Assembly: GCA_022695795.1 (NCBI GenBank)
Contig: MU404127.1
Location: forward strand, 1-64,000
Origin: Biscogniauxia marginata
Lineage: Eukaryota; Ascomycota; Sordariomycetes; Xylariales; Xylariaceae
Reading direction: 5' to 3'
DNA: 64,000 nucleotides
The notes under the pieces are model-generated. The model had not been told where the DNA came from and did not search any database. It worked only from the letters and a program-made list of their open reading frames with translations. Positions 1-11,523 of this stretch are shown here, piece after piece (positions within the stretch are counted from its first letter, which is position 1; each line of letters starts with the position of its first letter). The position numbers were made by a program, and so were the translations under genes.

Positions 1-1599
1 CCCCGCGCCCGCCTCCCGGCTTCCCTCTGTTTCGGGTTGCTCCGGCGTCTGGTGGGGCGGGGGGGCCCCCCCCCCCCCCCCCCCCGCGACTTAGCTAGAT
101 ATAGATAGGTGGTTTAAAAACGAAATTAGCTTACTTCTCGGGTCACCGTCCCCTATCCACATCTTCTCGAACCAGTCCATGAAGTCGTCGAGCTTCGTCT
201 CGTCCATACGCAAGACATCGTTAGGGGTGACCTTGTATTCCTCGCCCCGTGTCAGATGTGAGCCCTCCCCGTCGCCCTCCTCGGCCGGATTGTCTCTCGT
301 AGACTCTTGCCACTTCTCCCAGTCGATCTTCGTGCTTCTCATATCTTGGCGGCTTCGGGGGAGCCGTTCAACGCCGTCTAGGGAGTAAAGTAGCTTTGCG
401 GACACCACGACTAGGGTAGCTAGGAGGACTTCCGGGTTATCCATCGTACGGATCCTCTTGCCCCCGACGGGATACGAGTAATCCGTCTTGATGATCTCGG
501 CGATGCACTTGGCCGCGAGATAAGTCTCGACTACGGAGCGCTTAGCAATTCAATCGATTCTTTTGGGTCTCTTATCGTTGACTGATCTCGGGGTTTTAGG
601 CTTTACCTACCTGGTAGTGTTAACTCGGTTATGTATCTGATAAGTATAGGGACGTGGTTAAGCGGCGGGAACGTCATGTCGAAGTTGACCCTGAACGAGA
701 TGACGAGCCCTTGCACGATAGCCTGCAGTTTTCCCGGCTCGAGATGATCTCGTACCTGCAGGGCGCGATGGTACTCTGCAGGGAGGCGGTCTCGGACGTT
801 GCGGGGGATGTCGTTGAACTAATGCAGAATGTCAGCAGCCTAGCATCACACCTTCATTTCGTGTAGACGGATTATCCGGGGGGGGCTCATCGCATACCGC
901 TGCTAGGAAATCTATATCCCCCTTCTGGGCCCATCGATGAAAGTCCCCCGTCGTGACCGGCAGCCGTCGGACCAAGCAGCCCAGATAGCACAGAGCCAAG
1001 AGGTCGATCAGCTTCGGCAGCTTCCACCGCTTGCGTGCCGCGTCCGGCGCCCACGTAGAAGCCGTCGCCGCATCCTCGAGCTCCGCCGCGCTCGAGGATG
1101 CCTCGTCACTGTCGCTCTGCGAGCTAAACATCACAGCAGTAGCCGCAGCAGCAGCAGGAGAAGTAGTATTAGCATCGGACTCATCCCCAGTGCCCACCCC
1201 CCTCCTCCGCCCCCCACCGCGTTCCCTCAGCGGCAGATCCCTGACCCTCAGCGCCCACAGCGCCCTGACGACGCCCTCCAGCTCGGCGGGGAACCCCTTG
1301 GTGTGCACGAGCCCGCGGGTGACGAGCCGGGCGAGCACGAGCTGCGCGACCTCGAGGTAGAGCTCCCTGCCCTCGTCGCCGGCGAGCTTGACGGCGGGCC
1401 GCCTCCGGGCCTCGCGCTTGCGGCGCGAGACCCTGCCCTGCGTGCCGAAGGCGTCCTCGTCGCCCTCGTGGTCGGCGAAGCCCTCGAGCCGGTGCCCGTT
1501 GCGGCAGTACCGCAGCGCGTCCTGCGCGTACCACTGCCGCGCGCCGCACTCGTCGCACCGCTCGCCGCCGCGGAACTTGTGGTACTTGGACGGCGCCAT
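1..1599 (-). CDS. rrn7: RNA polymerase I-specific initiation factor Rrn7 (TFIIB-like), partial at left edge
   Basis: Rrn7 belongs to the core factor that recruits RNA polymerase I to rDNA promoters in the nucleolus and is related to TFIIB/TAF1B. The start at 1599 opens with a zinc ribbon: Cys15, Cys18, Cys32 and His36 can be seen. Downstream are the family segments DIPRNVRDRLPAEYHRALQ and FPPLNHVPILIRYI, then a cyclin-like part ending near WFEKMWIGDGD. Exons read on the minus strand are 1599-898, 818-611 and 530-135. The introns 897-819 (79 nt) and 610-531 (80 nt) have GT-AG ends and restore frame exactly. A third donor (GTAAGC) is at 134, and the rest of the gene lies left of the window. About 435 residues are visible. 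The first exon is very GC-rich, and a 20-base C run (66-85) falls in the last intron. Identification rests on the ribbon plus the conserved segments. Confidence 0.85.
59..85. repeat. G7-C20 homopolymer junction
   Basis: Seven G (59-65) are followed directly by twenty C (66-85), inside the last visible intron of rrn7. It may be genuine low-complexity DNA or a sequencing or assembly artefact. Confidence 0.8.
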
Positions 1600-2642
1600 T
1601 GTCTGAAGTTATGTATCTATCTGATCTGCTCGCGTGACCTCTCTACCTTGTCCCTAGGTAGTCGATGCGTAATAAGACCGGACTTCTGTAGCTCGCTGCG
1701 CGCGGGGGCCGCGCAAACATAATAAAGGAAGTTCGTATCCCGCCGGTTTAATCACCTGGCCAGCTCCAGATTTTGTTACCTAAAACTGTTTTCATCGAAC
1801 TCGATTCAATTCCTGCTATCGACTACAACTTGAAATTTACGTACCTAAGAGATAGATTTAGTCGGCACGTAAAAAACCTCATTATTCACGACACGTTACT
1901 TGTATCTTTCGGGGCATTGTAATATAATCGAGTAATTTTGGATAAGAAGAGGAGGGGAGAATGTCGATATAGTTGTGGTGAAATTGCTCGTAGTTTGTTT
2001 CGGCGAGTACATGAAAGGTTTCAAAAGGCTGACGAATAATAAAATCTAAAATTTCTTTTCTCAAGATTTCGACCAGCATTGTCGTCAATTTACTATTTCT
2101 CCTTCTTTTCAGCCTACCCACTCGTTCTCAATCTTCTTATTTCCCTAGAGTTCGCTTCGTTTGTCAGGAGGACTACGGTGCTTATACGTGTAGGGCACAT
2201 TAGCATTGTAACTGGCGATTATAAAGATTCACGATTACATAATTAAAACCAGTCAATGTATACCTAAGGTAATTTAGGGTGTTCTCTACAGCTGACCTAG
2301 TCTGTCGACATTAAGGAACAATAGTCTTCATATCATCATGGATCCTCTGCGATATATTGTGATCTAAGCCGAGCGATAACTGGCAAAGACCCCGTTGAGA
2401 AAGGGGCTTGCAGAGACTATAGGACGATCGACACTCGCTTCCGAACTCCAGCAAGAACAATTGTGTCCAGATAGATAGAACCCTTCCTTGTGCAATGGGA
2501 GAACCGAGAACCCAAACCGCGTCCCCCGGTATGCACACAACCCAAGCAACACCAGATCCAGCTACCCCTCAAAAGGCTGAATTCCCTGGTCGGTAGACAA
2601 TTATTCGGCGAGATGAGGGGTATCGTTGGCACGTGCCGTCAT
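1600..2642. other. Spacer between rrn7 and eIF5A
   Basis: This is about 1 kb between the start of rrn7 and the end of eIF5A, both read leftward. It should hold the rrn7 promoter and the eIF5A 3' UTR. Only short open frames without recognisable content are present. Confidence 0.6.
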
Positions 2643-3550
2643 TTAAGCGGCATCAAGCTTGATGGCAGCCTCCTCACCCATCGAGATCTGGATTTCGATG
2701 GCTACGGATAACATAGTCAGCCACGTTTTTGTTTCGTACCTGCAGAATGCCTGGACTTACTGCAATCCTTGTCCGAGTCGAAAGCCTCCTGGATTTTCTC
2801 GCCAAGCTCACCCTCGGGGAGCTTGACATAGTTCTTCTCTCTGCCGTCATTGTCCACAAGGTTGAGGAAGCCATCGTCGATGTTGATCTACAGAGTAAAC
2901 GACGTGTTAGATGGAATGTAGTTCTAGACCAAGGTGGTAGTGGAGGTGCTGGTGCTGGTGCTGGTGGTGCCAGTGCTGTCGCGCAAGGAGGAGAGGTAGC
3001 TCACCAGAGTCCATCGCTCCTTTTTGACCTCGGGAACGTCCATGTTGTGGGTAGAAGGGCAGAGTTCTTCAAGCTTCTTGCTGGTGAAGATGTCGATTCC
3101 AACAAGATGGACCTTGGCGTGACCGTGCTTGCCAGTCTTGGAGGTAGACATATCGACAATCTTGCAAGGACGGCCCTTGATGACGACGAAACCGTTCTTT
3201 CTCAGGGCAGAACACTGGATGGGCGCGGTCTTCGATGCGCCGGCGTCGGCGCTGTCGAAGGTGTGCTCATGCTGTGGGAAACGAAAAGAGTCAGCAACAA
3301 GAATTCTAGAACGAGAAGTATCTATCTTGGGTAGACTCCGCAGGTAGCCGATGGATGATTGAGTTGGTGGCCGTGGGAAAACGTATGGTACTGTTGTGCG
3401 TAGGCTGGAACCGCGGGGATGGATGATAATAATAATAATAATAATAACAATAATACAATTGAGGGATGCGGGGTGATTTTATTTTTATTTTTTTAGATGA
3501 TGCGACAAGGACGTAGATTTGCAGCGACTTACCTGGGCGTCGTCAGCCAT
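2643..3550 (-). CDS. eIF5A: Translation factor eIF5A (hypusine-containing)
   Basis: eIF5A binds the ribosome and relieves stalling at proline-rich and other difficult stretches during elongation and termination. Its activity needs hypusine, made by deoxyhypusine synthase and hydroxylase. Exons are 3550-3533 (MADDAQ), 3271-3005, 2887-2761 and 2701-2643. The introns 3532-3272, 3004-2888 and 2760-2702 are GT-AG. Together they encode 156 residues, the normal family size. The hypusine loop [12 protein letters not shown] is intact, with the modified lysine at residue 54, followed by the diagnostic [10 protein letters not shown]. The C-terminal OB-fold part reads [15 protein letters not shown] and ends IKLDAA. 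A six-codon first exon followed by a 261-nt intron lies just after the start. The gene appears fully functional. Confidence 0.95.
3424..3448. repeat. (ATA)n microsatellite
   Basis: A run of about eight ATA/ATAATA units lies within the first intron of eIF5A, next to a T-rich stretch (3478-3494). Confidence 0.8.
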
Positions 3551-4723
3551 CTTGACGGGTCAGGCAAATGTACAAAGTCGTGTAAAGAAAAGAAGATGCA
3601 AAAGATGGCCAGCTAATGCCCAATACGAAGAAGAATCGCGGCGGTGGGTGTGGTTGTGGAGGGGAAAGGTTGAAGTAGTAAAATTCCCAAAGGAGGGGAG
3701 GGAGATAAATGGATGAGGCGAGGACGGGAATTTTTTTTTTCTTCTTTACTTCAAATTCGGTCCATGTCTATCTCGGCCCATGATTGGCCCGATTGATTTT
3801 TAAAGTGGACAGCAGCCTTTTGTGAGCCGAACAACCAGCTGCCACCAGCCTGCAACTACAGTACATAGGTGATTCCGTTGGCGGGCTTCACACTTTTCAG
3901 TGGGCCTTTTAGGTTCCTTAGGAGTGAAGCACCCCGCTATTTTCCTCCCGACCTTGAATGGTAGGTATGAATTTAGGTTTAGGTAACGGGAGCTTTGCTG
4001 CTATTATACTGTACCTACTAGACCTCTCCTCCCTTAGGTACACTATGTTAGGTAGGTATTCACCACAGACTCGATTTTATGAGGCATTAATGAAGCAACC
4101 TATGGTTAATCGTAGCACGGCAATATCTAATCACGACCAATATCTAACTGGCTTACCAATTCGTCGAACCTGGGTGGTGTGGATAATGCATACATAAAGA
4201 TGCAATACTCTACTCACCTATTTTGCATAGCAGCATAGGTACCTAGCTAAGTAGCTAAGCTACGGGCTAACCTCACCTTAAGCTTGAGAAACTTGATACA
4301 TATATGGGTAGTTAACCGACGTAACATATAGGTAATTCAGATTGAGAACTAACCGCAATAGGTATGGCCCCATATCTGACGCGGGAGATTCCTCATATGT
4401 GTCGCCCTAGAGTCTGGCCAATCATCTTTCGCCCAGCAGCACCTCTTAAAGAGCATCCACGAAAGGCTGTTGCACGGCCTCGTGGCTCAGAGCGCTTCCT
4501 TAACTACATCCACCTCTTTAACCATTCAAATAATAGACGACTCCAATTCACTTGCTGAAGACAACTCATTGCTGATAAATATTTGTTCACGATTGCTTTA
4601 CAATAATAGGCTCTAGGCACATTACCTAGGTACCTACTACCCACCCTTATTATACCTAGGTATTCGTTGTATCCCATTGCGCCTCGGCGAACCCCGTCAT
4701 GACCCGTCCGAACTCGTAACCCT
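3551..4723. other. Divergent promoter spacer between eIF5A and vps52
   Basis: This spacer of about 1.2 kb separates two genes that point away from each other, so it should carry both promoters. It contains several copies of a TAGGTA/TACCTA word (for example near 3963, 4014, 4242 and 4626-4661) and no convincing open frame. Confidence 0.6.
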
Positions 4724-6794
4724 TTGAATATGTGGCTCGATCGACTCGCCGGACAGTCGGTCTCACCAGCGCCCTCGCAGCCCGGCAGTCGCGCATACTC
4801 TCCCGCGCCTCGAAGATCTGCAAGCGGGCTCGGTCCGTACATTACATCCCAGCAGCGCCCCGGCTTGACTCCGAGGTCGTCGTCGCTTTCCTTGGCTTCC
4901 AACGATTCCTCCTCCTCGTCCCTGCTGGTTTCTTCCCGGAGAGCCAATGGCTCCAATTTGAAACAGTCAGCGACCATATATGCTGGTCCGGATCCGGTAG
5001 AGGTTCTGAATACATTATTGGGAGGCGGCGTAGAAGCTGGGGAGCCTGTCGACAAGAAACTCTCTCCTGCGATAACATCGGAACACCTCGAGCTCCAGTT
5101 CAACTTTGGCGGCCTGTCACTACGAGAGTTGGCGCTCTCGGAAGAATTTATACCAGATGGACCGGACGTATACAGCCCACAACAAGCGGAAGGATGTATG
5201 GCTACTTGGGATTTCAGCTTTGGTGCGCACTGGCTAACTGTGGCGGCTAGATGACCAGGACAAAACGAAACTCGAGGATTTGCATCGATCAATACGGGCT
5301 TGCGACGAGGTACTAAATTCGGTCGAGACCAACCTCACTAGTTTTCGAAATGATCTTGCGACCGTGTCTGCGGATATCGAGCACTTGCAAGCACGCTCGG
5401 CAGCTCTTAATATCCGGTTGGAAAACCGAAAGGCGGTGGAAAAGGGCCTGGGGCCGGTAGTTGAGGAAATCAGCGTATCGCCGGTGGTGGTAGCGAAGAT
5501 AGCGGATGGCCATATTGATGAGGCATGGGTGAAGGTCCTCGCCGAAGTGGACAAGAGAGCGACCGCGTACAAGAGGACCGCATCGAGCTCGGAACAGAAC
5601 AAAGGCCTACAAGATCTCGGGCCTTTGCTAGAAAAGTTGGTACAAAAGGCCGTTGAGCGGATCAGGGACTTTCTCGTCGCTCAAATCAAGGCTTTACGAT
5701 CGCCGCATATTAATGCCCAGATTATTCAACAGCAGAACTTCCTGAAGTTCAAGGATCTATTCTCCTTTTTCCACAAGCACCATGCCGCCTTGGCCGACGA
5801 GATATGTCTCGCATACATGAATACCATGCGATGGTATTATGTCAACCAGTTTACGCGATACGAAAGCGCCCTCAGGAAAATCAAGCTCCATACTCTAGAT
5901 AAGACAGATGTGCTAGGAAACGAGGACACATCCCGAAAGGGGACGGTCCTATCGAGCTCGAAAATCGCCGGCCCACCTCACGATGCCTTCAACCTCGGCC
6001 GACGCATCGACCTTTTGCGTACCACCAACCAGAGTGCATTATCTTCTTATTTAGCTGAAGAGGACCAATCTACACACTACCTCGAAGTCCTCTTCCGTAA
6101 TTTTAACCTCGCCCTCATAGACAACGCGACAGCAGAATACACATTCCTCGTCTCTTTCTTCTCCCCGGCCCTCAACTATTCCACTATATCCCGCCACTTT
6201 ACATACATATTCGACCCGACATTCCAACTAGGCCACGCTCTAACGAAGAGTCTAGCCGCTGACACGTATGACACTATCGGCATTCTTCTCTCCATCCGCC
6301 TCAACCAACACTTCCAGTTCGAACTACAGCGCCGCAAGGTCCCCGCAGTGGACGGCTACATCAACGGAACGGCCATGCTCCTCTGGCCGCGCCTCCAATT
6401 CATCATGAACGCGCACTGCGAGTCCGTCCGCGCGCTCACGACGACCCTGCCGACGCGTCCGCCCCCGAAGGCGGAGCAGGCCAAGCTGTCGGCGGCGCCG
6501 CACGTCGCGACCCAGCGCTTCGGGCAGCTCGTCCACGGGATCCTGGCCCTGAGCGCCGAGGCCGGCGACGACGAGCCCGTCGTCACGAGCCTGCGCAGGC
6601 TGCGGAGCGAGATAGAGGCCTTCCTGACCAAGTACAGCGCGAGCTTCGGCACCGACAACCGGAAGCGGGAGAGGTTCCTGTACAATAATTACAGCCTGAT
6701 ACTGACCATCATCGGCGACACCAGCGGCAAGCTCGCGGTCGAGGAGCAGGAACACTTCGAGGGGCTGAAGGCGGCTTTCCAGGAGGCTGCATGA
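4724..6794 (+). CDS. vps52: Vps52, GARP tethering complex subunit
   Basis: Vps52 is a core subunit of the GARP complex, which tethers endosome-derived vesicles at the trans-Golgi network; it is also a subunit of EARP where that exists. Exon 1 is 4724-5195 and exon 2 is 5251-6794, joined by a 55-nt intron (5196-5250) with donor GTATGG, branch GGCTAAC and acceptor GCTAG. The splice gives EGYDQDKTKLEDLHRSIRAC, the hallmark start of the Vps52/Sac2 domain. The product is 671 residues. The first ~130 residues are Ser/Pro-rich and low in complexity. From ~175 on comes a coiled-coil-prone region, then an alpha-helical rod. Exon 2 is uninterrupted and shows no lesions. Two in-frame Met codons (4724, 4730) could start the protein, giving MNMWLDRL or MWLDRL. 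Confidence 0.9.
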
Positions 6795-7510
6795 AGAAGA
6801 AAAAAAAAAGGGGGGGCGGGTTCGGAGTAAGAGGTAAGTGTGGGAGAGGACAACGGAGCGTGATGATTTTGTGAAAACGTACGTGCGTGCGTTGTTTACA
6901 AGTAAGTCATCATAGACTGGTCCGTAGTTACGGTTTACACGGGCAGTTAATTAATTTAGGTAGTTAGATATCCCAAATGCATATGAACGAAATTTGCATC
7001 GCAGCCTACCTCTTCTACTACCCCCTAACAAGTACAAATAAAAAAGTAATATAGCCCTTAGTCAACCCCTTTTCACGCCGAACACGTATTAAAAAATAAT
7101 CGAATATTGGGATTCAATCTTTCCATCTGGTACTTTTCTTATAGGTTTAACTAGCCCATATAAGTGACGGAGCTAGCTATACAACCCTTGTAGGTAACCT
7201 CGAAGTAAGGTTCCAAGAAGACCAAAATCCGAAATTTCCTTCGCATCTCCTATCCCCTCTATTCCGTTCTATCTACCTCCTGAGACGAAATAGAAATTTG
7301 ATATGGGTTTTACACGCACATATACATACATACATACGAACGCTTTTATGTTACAAAGTAGAATAAAATAAAAACTCAAATTCTCCTCCTTAACCATTCC
7401 ACATCCCGTATACCCTAAGCACTTCCACTCTCTTATTTTTGAAGAGGAGGAGAAGTAAAAAAAAATCAAAAAAAATCAAGTATAATCTTAATTTTTATTC
7501 GATAGATATT
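6795..7510. other. Convergent spacer between vps52 and the Rab-GAP gene
   Basis: About 0.7 kb between two converging 3' ends. It is AT-rich with A and T runs (for example 7456-7480) and presumably holds both polyadenylation regions. No gene seen. Confidence 0.6.
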
Positions 7511-8951
7511 CTACCCATCTACCGTTCCCGTCCCCCTTGCCACGCCGCGCCACACCGTATCCACGATCGCGGTCCAGAAGGACGTCCGGCGCAGGTAGAC
7601 GGCGCCGACGCCGACGAGCACGGCGAGGATGACGGCACGGTTGGACCAGGCGACGCGCAGCAGGGCGTCGCGGCGCTCGGCCCAGCGGAGCTCGCTGAGC
7701 TGGCGGTCGAAGAAGGCGTGGCCGTCGTCGAGGGTCTGAGAGCGGCAGGCGGCGGCACCGCCGCGATCGGTGCGGAGGACGCTGGCGCGGGAGACGCGGC
7801 GCCAGGAGGGGAGGGACTCGGGGGGGTGGTCGGCGAGGAGGCGGGCGGCGTCCGAGATGACGGCCTCGAGGTCGAGCTCGGCAGGGAGCTTGGAGAGCGT
7901 GAAGTGCAGCATGTCGGCGTCGTCGACGGGGTCGAGGGCGAAGAGCTCGGGGCGCCGCGAGAGCACGATGGCGGCGAAGGCGTAGAGGCCGAAGACCTGC
8001 TCGCGCGCGAGCAGGGCGTCGAAGAGCCGCGATATGTCGCCGTAGCGCGGCACGTTGTGCGCGAACATGGTCAGCGTGTCCGCGAGCGCGAAGTACGGCT
8101 CCACGCGCGAGAGGTGCCGCCACAGCGCCGGGTCCGCCGCCCGCAGGATGTCCGGGATCAGCCGCAGCTGCGCGATCGCCGGTGCCAGGTTAGGCAGCAT
8201 GAAGTCCCGGATACGCAGGGCCGAGAGGCGGGACATGGCCGGGGCGCGGGCGGCCGGGGGCAGCACGAGCAGGATCACCTGGCAGATGTCATGGTAGCCT
8301 TGGAAGTAGCAGAGGTAGGGCTGTCGCCGCAGCACCTCGGTGATGAGGTCTAGGAGCTCGGTCTTCTTGAGGGCGAGCTGTTCCGGAGTATTGTCTAGGT
8401 TTCATGTAAATAAAAGGTAGGGAGAGTAATAAAAAGCAAAACCTACCGCTCGGGTAATAGACAAAGCTCCTATCGACGTCTAGCTTGACTTGGTCTTCAT
8501 CTCGGTGCCGTGGCAGCTGCCTCCACGAATCGGATCCCTCCTCTACGGGGTCGCCGAGCTTGTCCACCTCGAAGCCAAGGAGTACGGGCCCTGTAGCCGA
8601 CAGCACAAAGTTTCAGCCTCGTTCGTTTTTAGTTGACCGGTCAGAAGACCGGTAGGTAGATGTGTAGATAGGCGAGGGTGCAAAACATGCAAACCTACAT
8701 GCTCGACAACGTATGGCGTCAGATAGGAAGCCGCCTCGAAGTAGGGCGAGGCGCCCGAGATCGTCGATATCTCTCCGCTCGCATGCGTCGAGGATAAGGG
8801 CCTGCTCCTCAGCTAGCGCGGCGGGTGTGTCCTGATCCGCGCCCTGTTCCTCTTTTACCTCATCCACCTTCTCCTCATGCTCCTCATGCTCCTCCTTTAC
8901 CCCCTCGTCGGTGTCATCCACATGCTGGGGTAGTACATCTTCCGAGGCCAT
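7511..8951 (-). CDS. gyp8: TBC-domain Rab GTPase-activating protein, Gyp8/TBC1D20-like, membrane anchored
   Basis: The gene encodes a Rab-GAP of the TBC1D20/Gyp8 branch, which in other organisms acts on Rab1/Ypt1-type GTPases at the ER-Golgi boundary. Exons are 8951-8699, 8590-8447 and 8394-7511. The introns 8698-8591 (108 nt) and 8446-8395 (52 nt) restore AIRCRAWPVLLGFEVD and SFVYYPSDNTPEQLALKK. The product is 426 residues. Residues 1-45 are acidic (Glu/Asp-rich). The TBC core follows with DEDQVKLDVDRSFVYYP and YFQGYHDICQ, the glutamine-finger region of the fold. Near the C-terminus is a hydrophobic segment (AVILAVLVGVGAVYL), as in tail-anchored TBC1D20. The typical arginine-finger motif is IxxDxxR; here I see LDVDRS. 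Only the Gyp8 assignment within the TBC family is uncertain. Confidence 0.83.
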
Positions 8952-8970
8952 GGGGGACTAAGATCTGATT

Positions 8971-9000
8971 CAGATCTAGATCTAGATCTAGATCTAGATC
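8971..9000. repeat. Tandem AGATCT hexamer array
   Basis: About five copies of a self-complementary hexamer (AGATCT) lie immediately upstream of the Rab-GAP start. The unit is a perfect palindrome, so the array reads the same on both strands. Confidence 0.85.
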
Positions 9001-9101
9001 CGAAACTAGTACGATCCTGCTTCCGGGCTCCTCTGAAGCTTATGCGCGTTGTCCTGCACGTTAGGTTGCCTCAATAGTCGCCTGATCGCGGGCGAATAGC
9101 A

Positions 9102-9123
9102 TGCTGCTGCTGCTGCTGCTGCT
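9102..9123. repeat. (CTG)7 trinucleotide repeat
   Basis: Seven CTG/GCT units in the spacer upstream of the Rab-GAP gene. The frame through it is short and looks accidental. Confidence 0.8.
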
Positions 9124-11523
9124 ATGTGGCAGGGTTTCGGGGGCGCATTGATGTCGACCACCAAAGCCCTCTCTCTTCCTGTCTCACCCAATACGTACGT
9201 CCGTTCAACTCATATGTGGCCCAAACCAACGGGGAGATGAGGTTAGGCAAGTAAATAATGTCCCTTGTTGAACCATTTAATAGCGAAGAGGGAATGGAGA
9301 CTAAAGGGTTCGGGCCTAACTAGCAGTGCCTCTGAATACTAGCCGCGTTTGAGAGATCGAGCTATCTATGCAATAGGGTAAGAAATAAAGAAAGAAGAAA
9401 GAAGGGAAAAAAGGAAAGAGGAAAAAAGAAAAGAAAATACCACCCAGGTAAGTTAGGAGTCTTGTGAGGGCGAATGGCAAGGCTCGGTCTGGGCTGTGTT
9501 GTATGTTTGTAAAGGATGGAGTAGGTAAAGTTAAAAAAGCCATGTCAGGCTAACGAGATGATGTGATATGTATGTATGCACCTACCTACTTACGTAGTGA
9601 AGGTAAAGTACCTACCTAGCGGATTCAAAGCGCGGGCCATCCCGATTCGTCCCCCCTGTAGCCAATGAATGGGTCTGCGTCGCAAGGGGGCGTGGGCAAT
9701 TTTTATCCATTTCTGGGGGGGCTATTTACAGTGCTGGAATCGCCTGTAAGTGATCAGTAATAATTTACCTAAGGTTTCTTTCTAAACTTAGCTTAGATCA
9801 TGTAATGATTTACACAGAGATCTACGCATCTACTACGTGTATATAATACCTAATTATGTTGTAGGGAGGTGTGTCCCTAAGAGTTACATGTATAACCAAT
9901 TCGATGCCTAACGTGATCAAATATTGTACAATACCTATGCTAAGGTCAGGTTAGGTACCTTCGACCGGCAAAGACATCGACACCCTTTAGCTAAACTACA
10001 TAATGTGACCAGCATTAGCCGGCATCTATTGGGCCAATGCGATTGTCTCATGTGAATAATGATATTGTCCTCTGTCTCGGCTGGGAACATCCACTTTTGG
10101 CAGGCTAAGCGGCATAGATGAGCTTATACATCACATATATTCCTGGTGTTATAGCTGGCCTACCTTGCTCTGCTATGGATACCGATTGCCCTATCGGTGC
10201 AAGTGCTCACGGATTGTCTTTGTCATCACGAGCTGGATTTATAACTACCCGAATATCGCGATGGTATGGAGTATAGTCGCACAACATAAACCTCCATACC
10301 CAAGGTAGGCTTTGTACTGGTACTCGGTCCGCACTAGCACAAAAGATGTACCTGTAGGCGTAGAATACGCAGACAAGCCAGCTGAAAAGCCCTAACGTAG
10401 GCAGGTAGCTAGGCAAATAAATCTGCATGCACGGTTATCTACATACGATTGCATTCTTGGGACTCATGTACCGCGACTATAAGGGGAGTCTGGTCATATT
10501 TTCCATTCCTTAGTCGAGATACGATCTTGATCTAAGGTGACATCGAGGGCATGTAAGTAAGTTCGAAACCTGCAACTTTGCTGCAGGTGCCCCTCACAGG
10601 CAAACCCGCCTAAATTCATCTCCGTATGTCCATCTTTCTAGTATTTGCATTGCCGGAGGGCAGGTTTTTTTTTTTTTTGTTCCTTCCCTCACCCTTTTAT
10701 TTCTGGGTCGTCTTTTCCTATTCCGCTCCCTCTCGACTAAGCAAGCGTAGTATTTAATTAACCAGTTTTTCTAACGGTACTGCTAAGTCATACCTCCTTT
10801 ACCTTGCCTTGCCTTACCTAACCTAACCACCTAATCTAACATAAATAATATATTACACTACACAAACCTCCCCGCTCTCTTCATAATCCACAACCTTCCC
10901 GCAACTACGAATGGATCGTAGGTTCGACTCCCCCGTGCCTCACTGACACGAGTCTCCATCTTCCCGTACGACAAACGACGGCGTCAGCCCTGCATGTGGA
11001 ATACCTCACCTGATGAGAAAAATATGTCTACCAAAGTCCATCTCTAGACGTCGACTTGATTGCCAAAAACTCCATGGATGTCGGCTAGCAGCCATGATTG
11101 AGAAGAGGGATCGTGCACCTTGTCCACCGCAAAACACTCCTGCACTCTTGGTGATCGGTTAACTGCTTCATCTTTTATTTCCTCGATTCCAACCGGTCTC
11201 AGAAAGACCTAGCACCCAACCGACACCTCGAGATATAATTACTCTATCTCTGGTAGTTTACCGAATAAGGCAACCTGTGGTTTGTACCGGGCAAAGATCC
11301 AGTCAACGATCCAGTTGGAATACTACCCGCATATCAGCTGCATACCGAGAATCTAGTGGCAAACAACTGACCTATCCCGAGCACGTTAATAAATCGTCGA
11401 GCCTCGTCTGTTTTGATACTCTAGCTTGTCCTCAGCTCCCTACTTATTAGACCTCTTGCGGCAACTTGGCTCCGGACTTGCTCCTATCACGATATCCTTG
11501 CATAGCTGCTGTTCACCGCCATC

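Larger units (their letters stand above)
8952..11523. other. Long divergent spacer, no gene seen
   Basis: About 2.6 kb between two divergent genes. Besides the AGATCT array and the CTG repeat it contains an A/G-rich stretch (9376-9440), TAGGTA-type words (for example 9590-9616), and C/T-rich DNA before the start at 11524. I found no frame or RNA gene I could support. Confidence 0.55.

Noticed and set aside
937..1722. Long plus-strand frame of 261 codons opposite rrn7
   Set aside because: It is the antisense of the GC-rich first rrn7 exon. Its composition is Arg/Pro/Ala-rich and no family is recognisable.
7439..8353. 304-codon plus-strand frame
   Set aside because: Antisense shadow of the Rab-GAP gene, made possible by its GC-rich third codon positions.
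10900..10960. tRNA-like GGTTCGACTCC word
   Set aside because: The flanking bases do not form a T-arm or acceptor stem.
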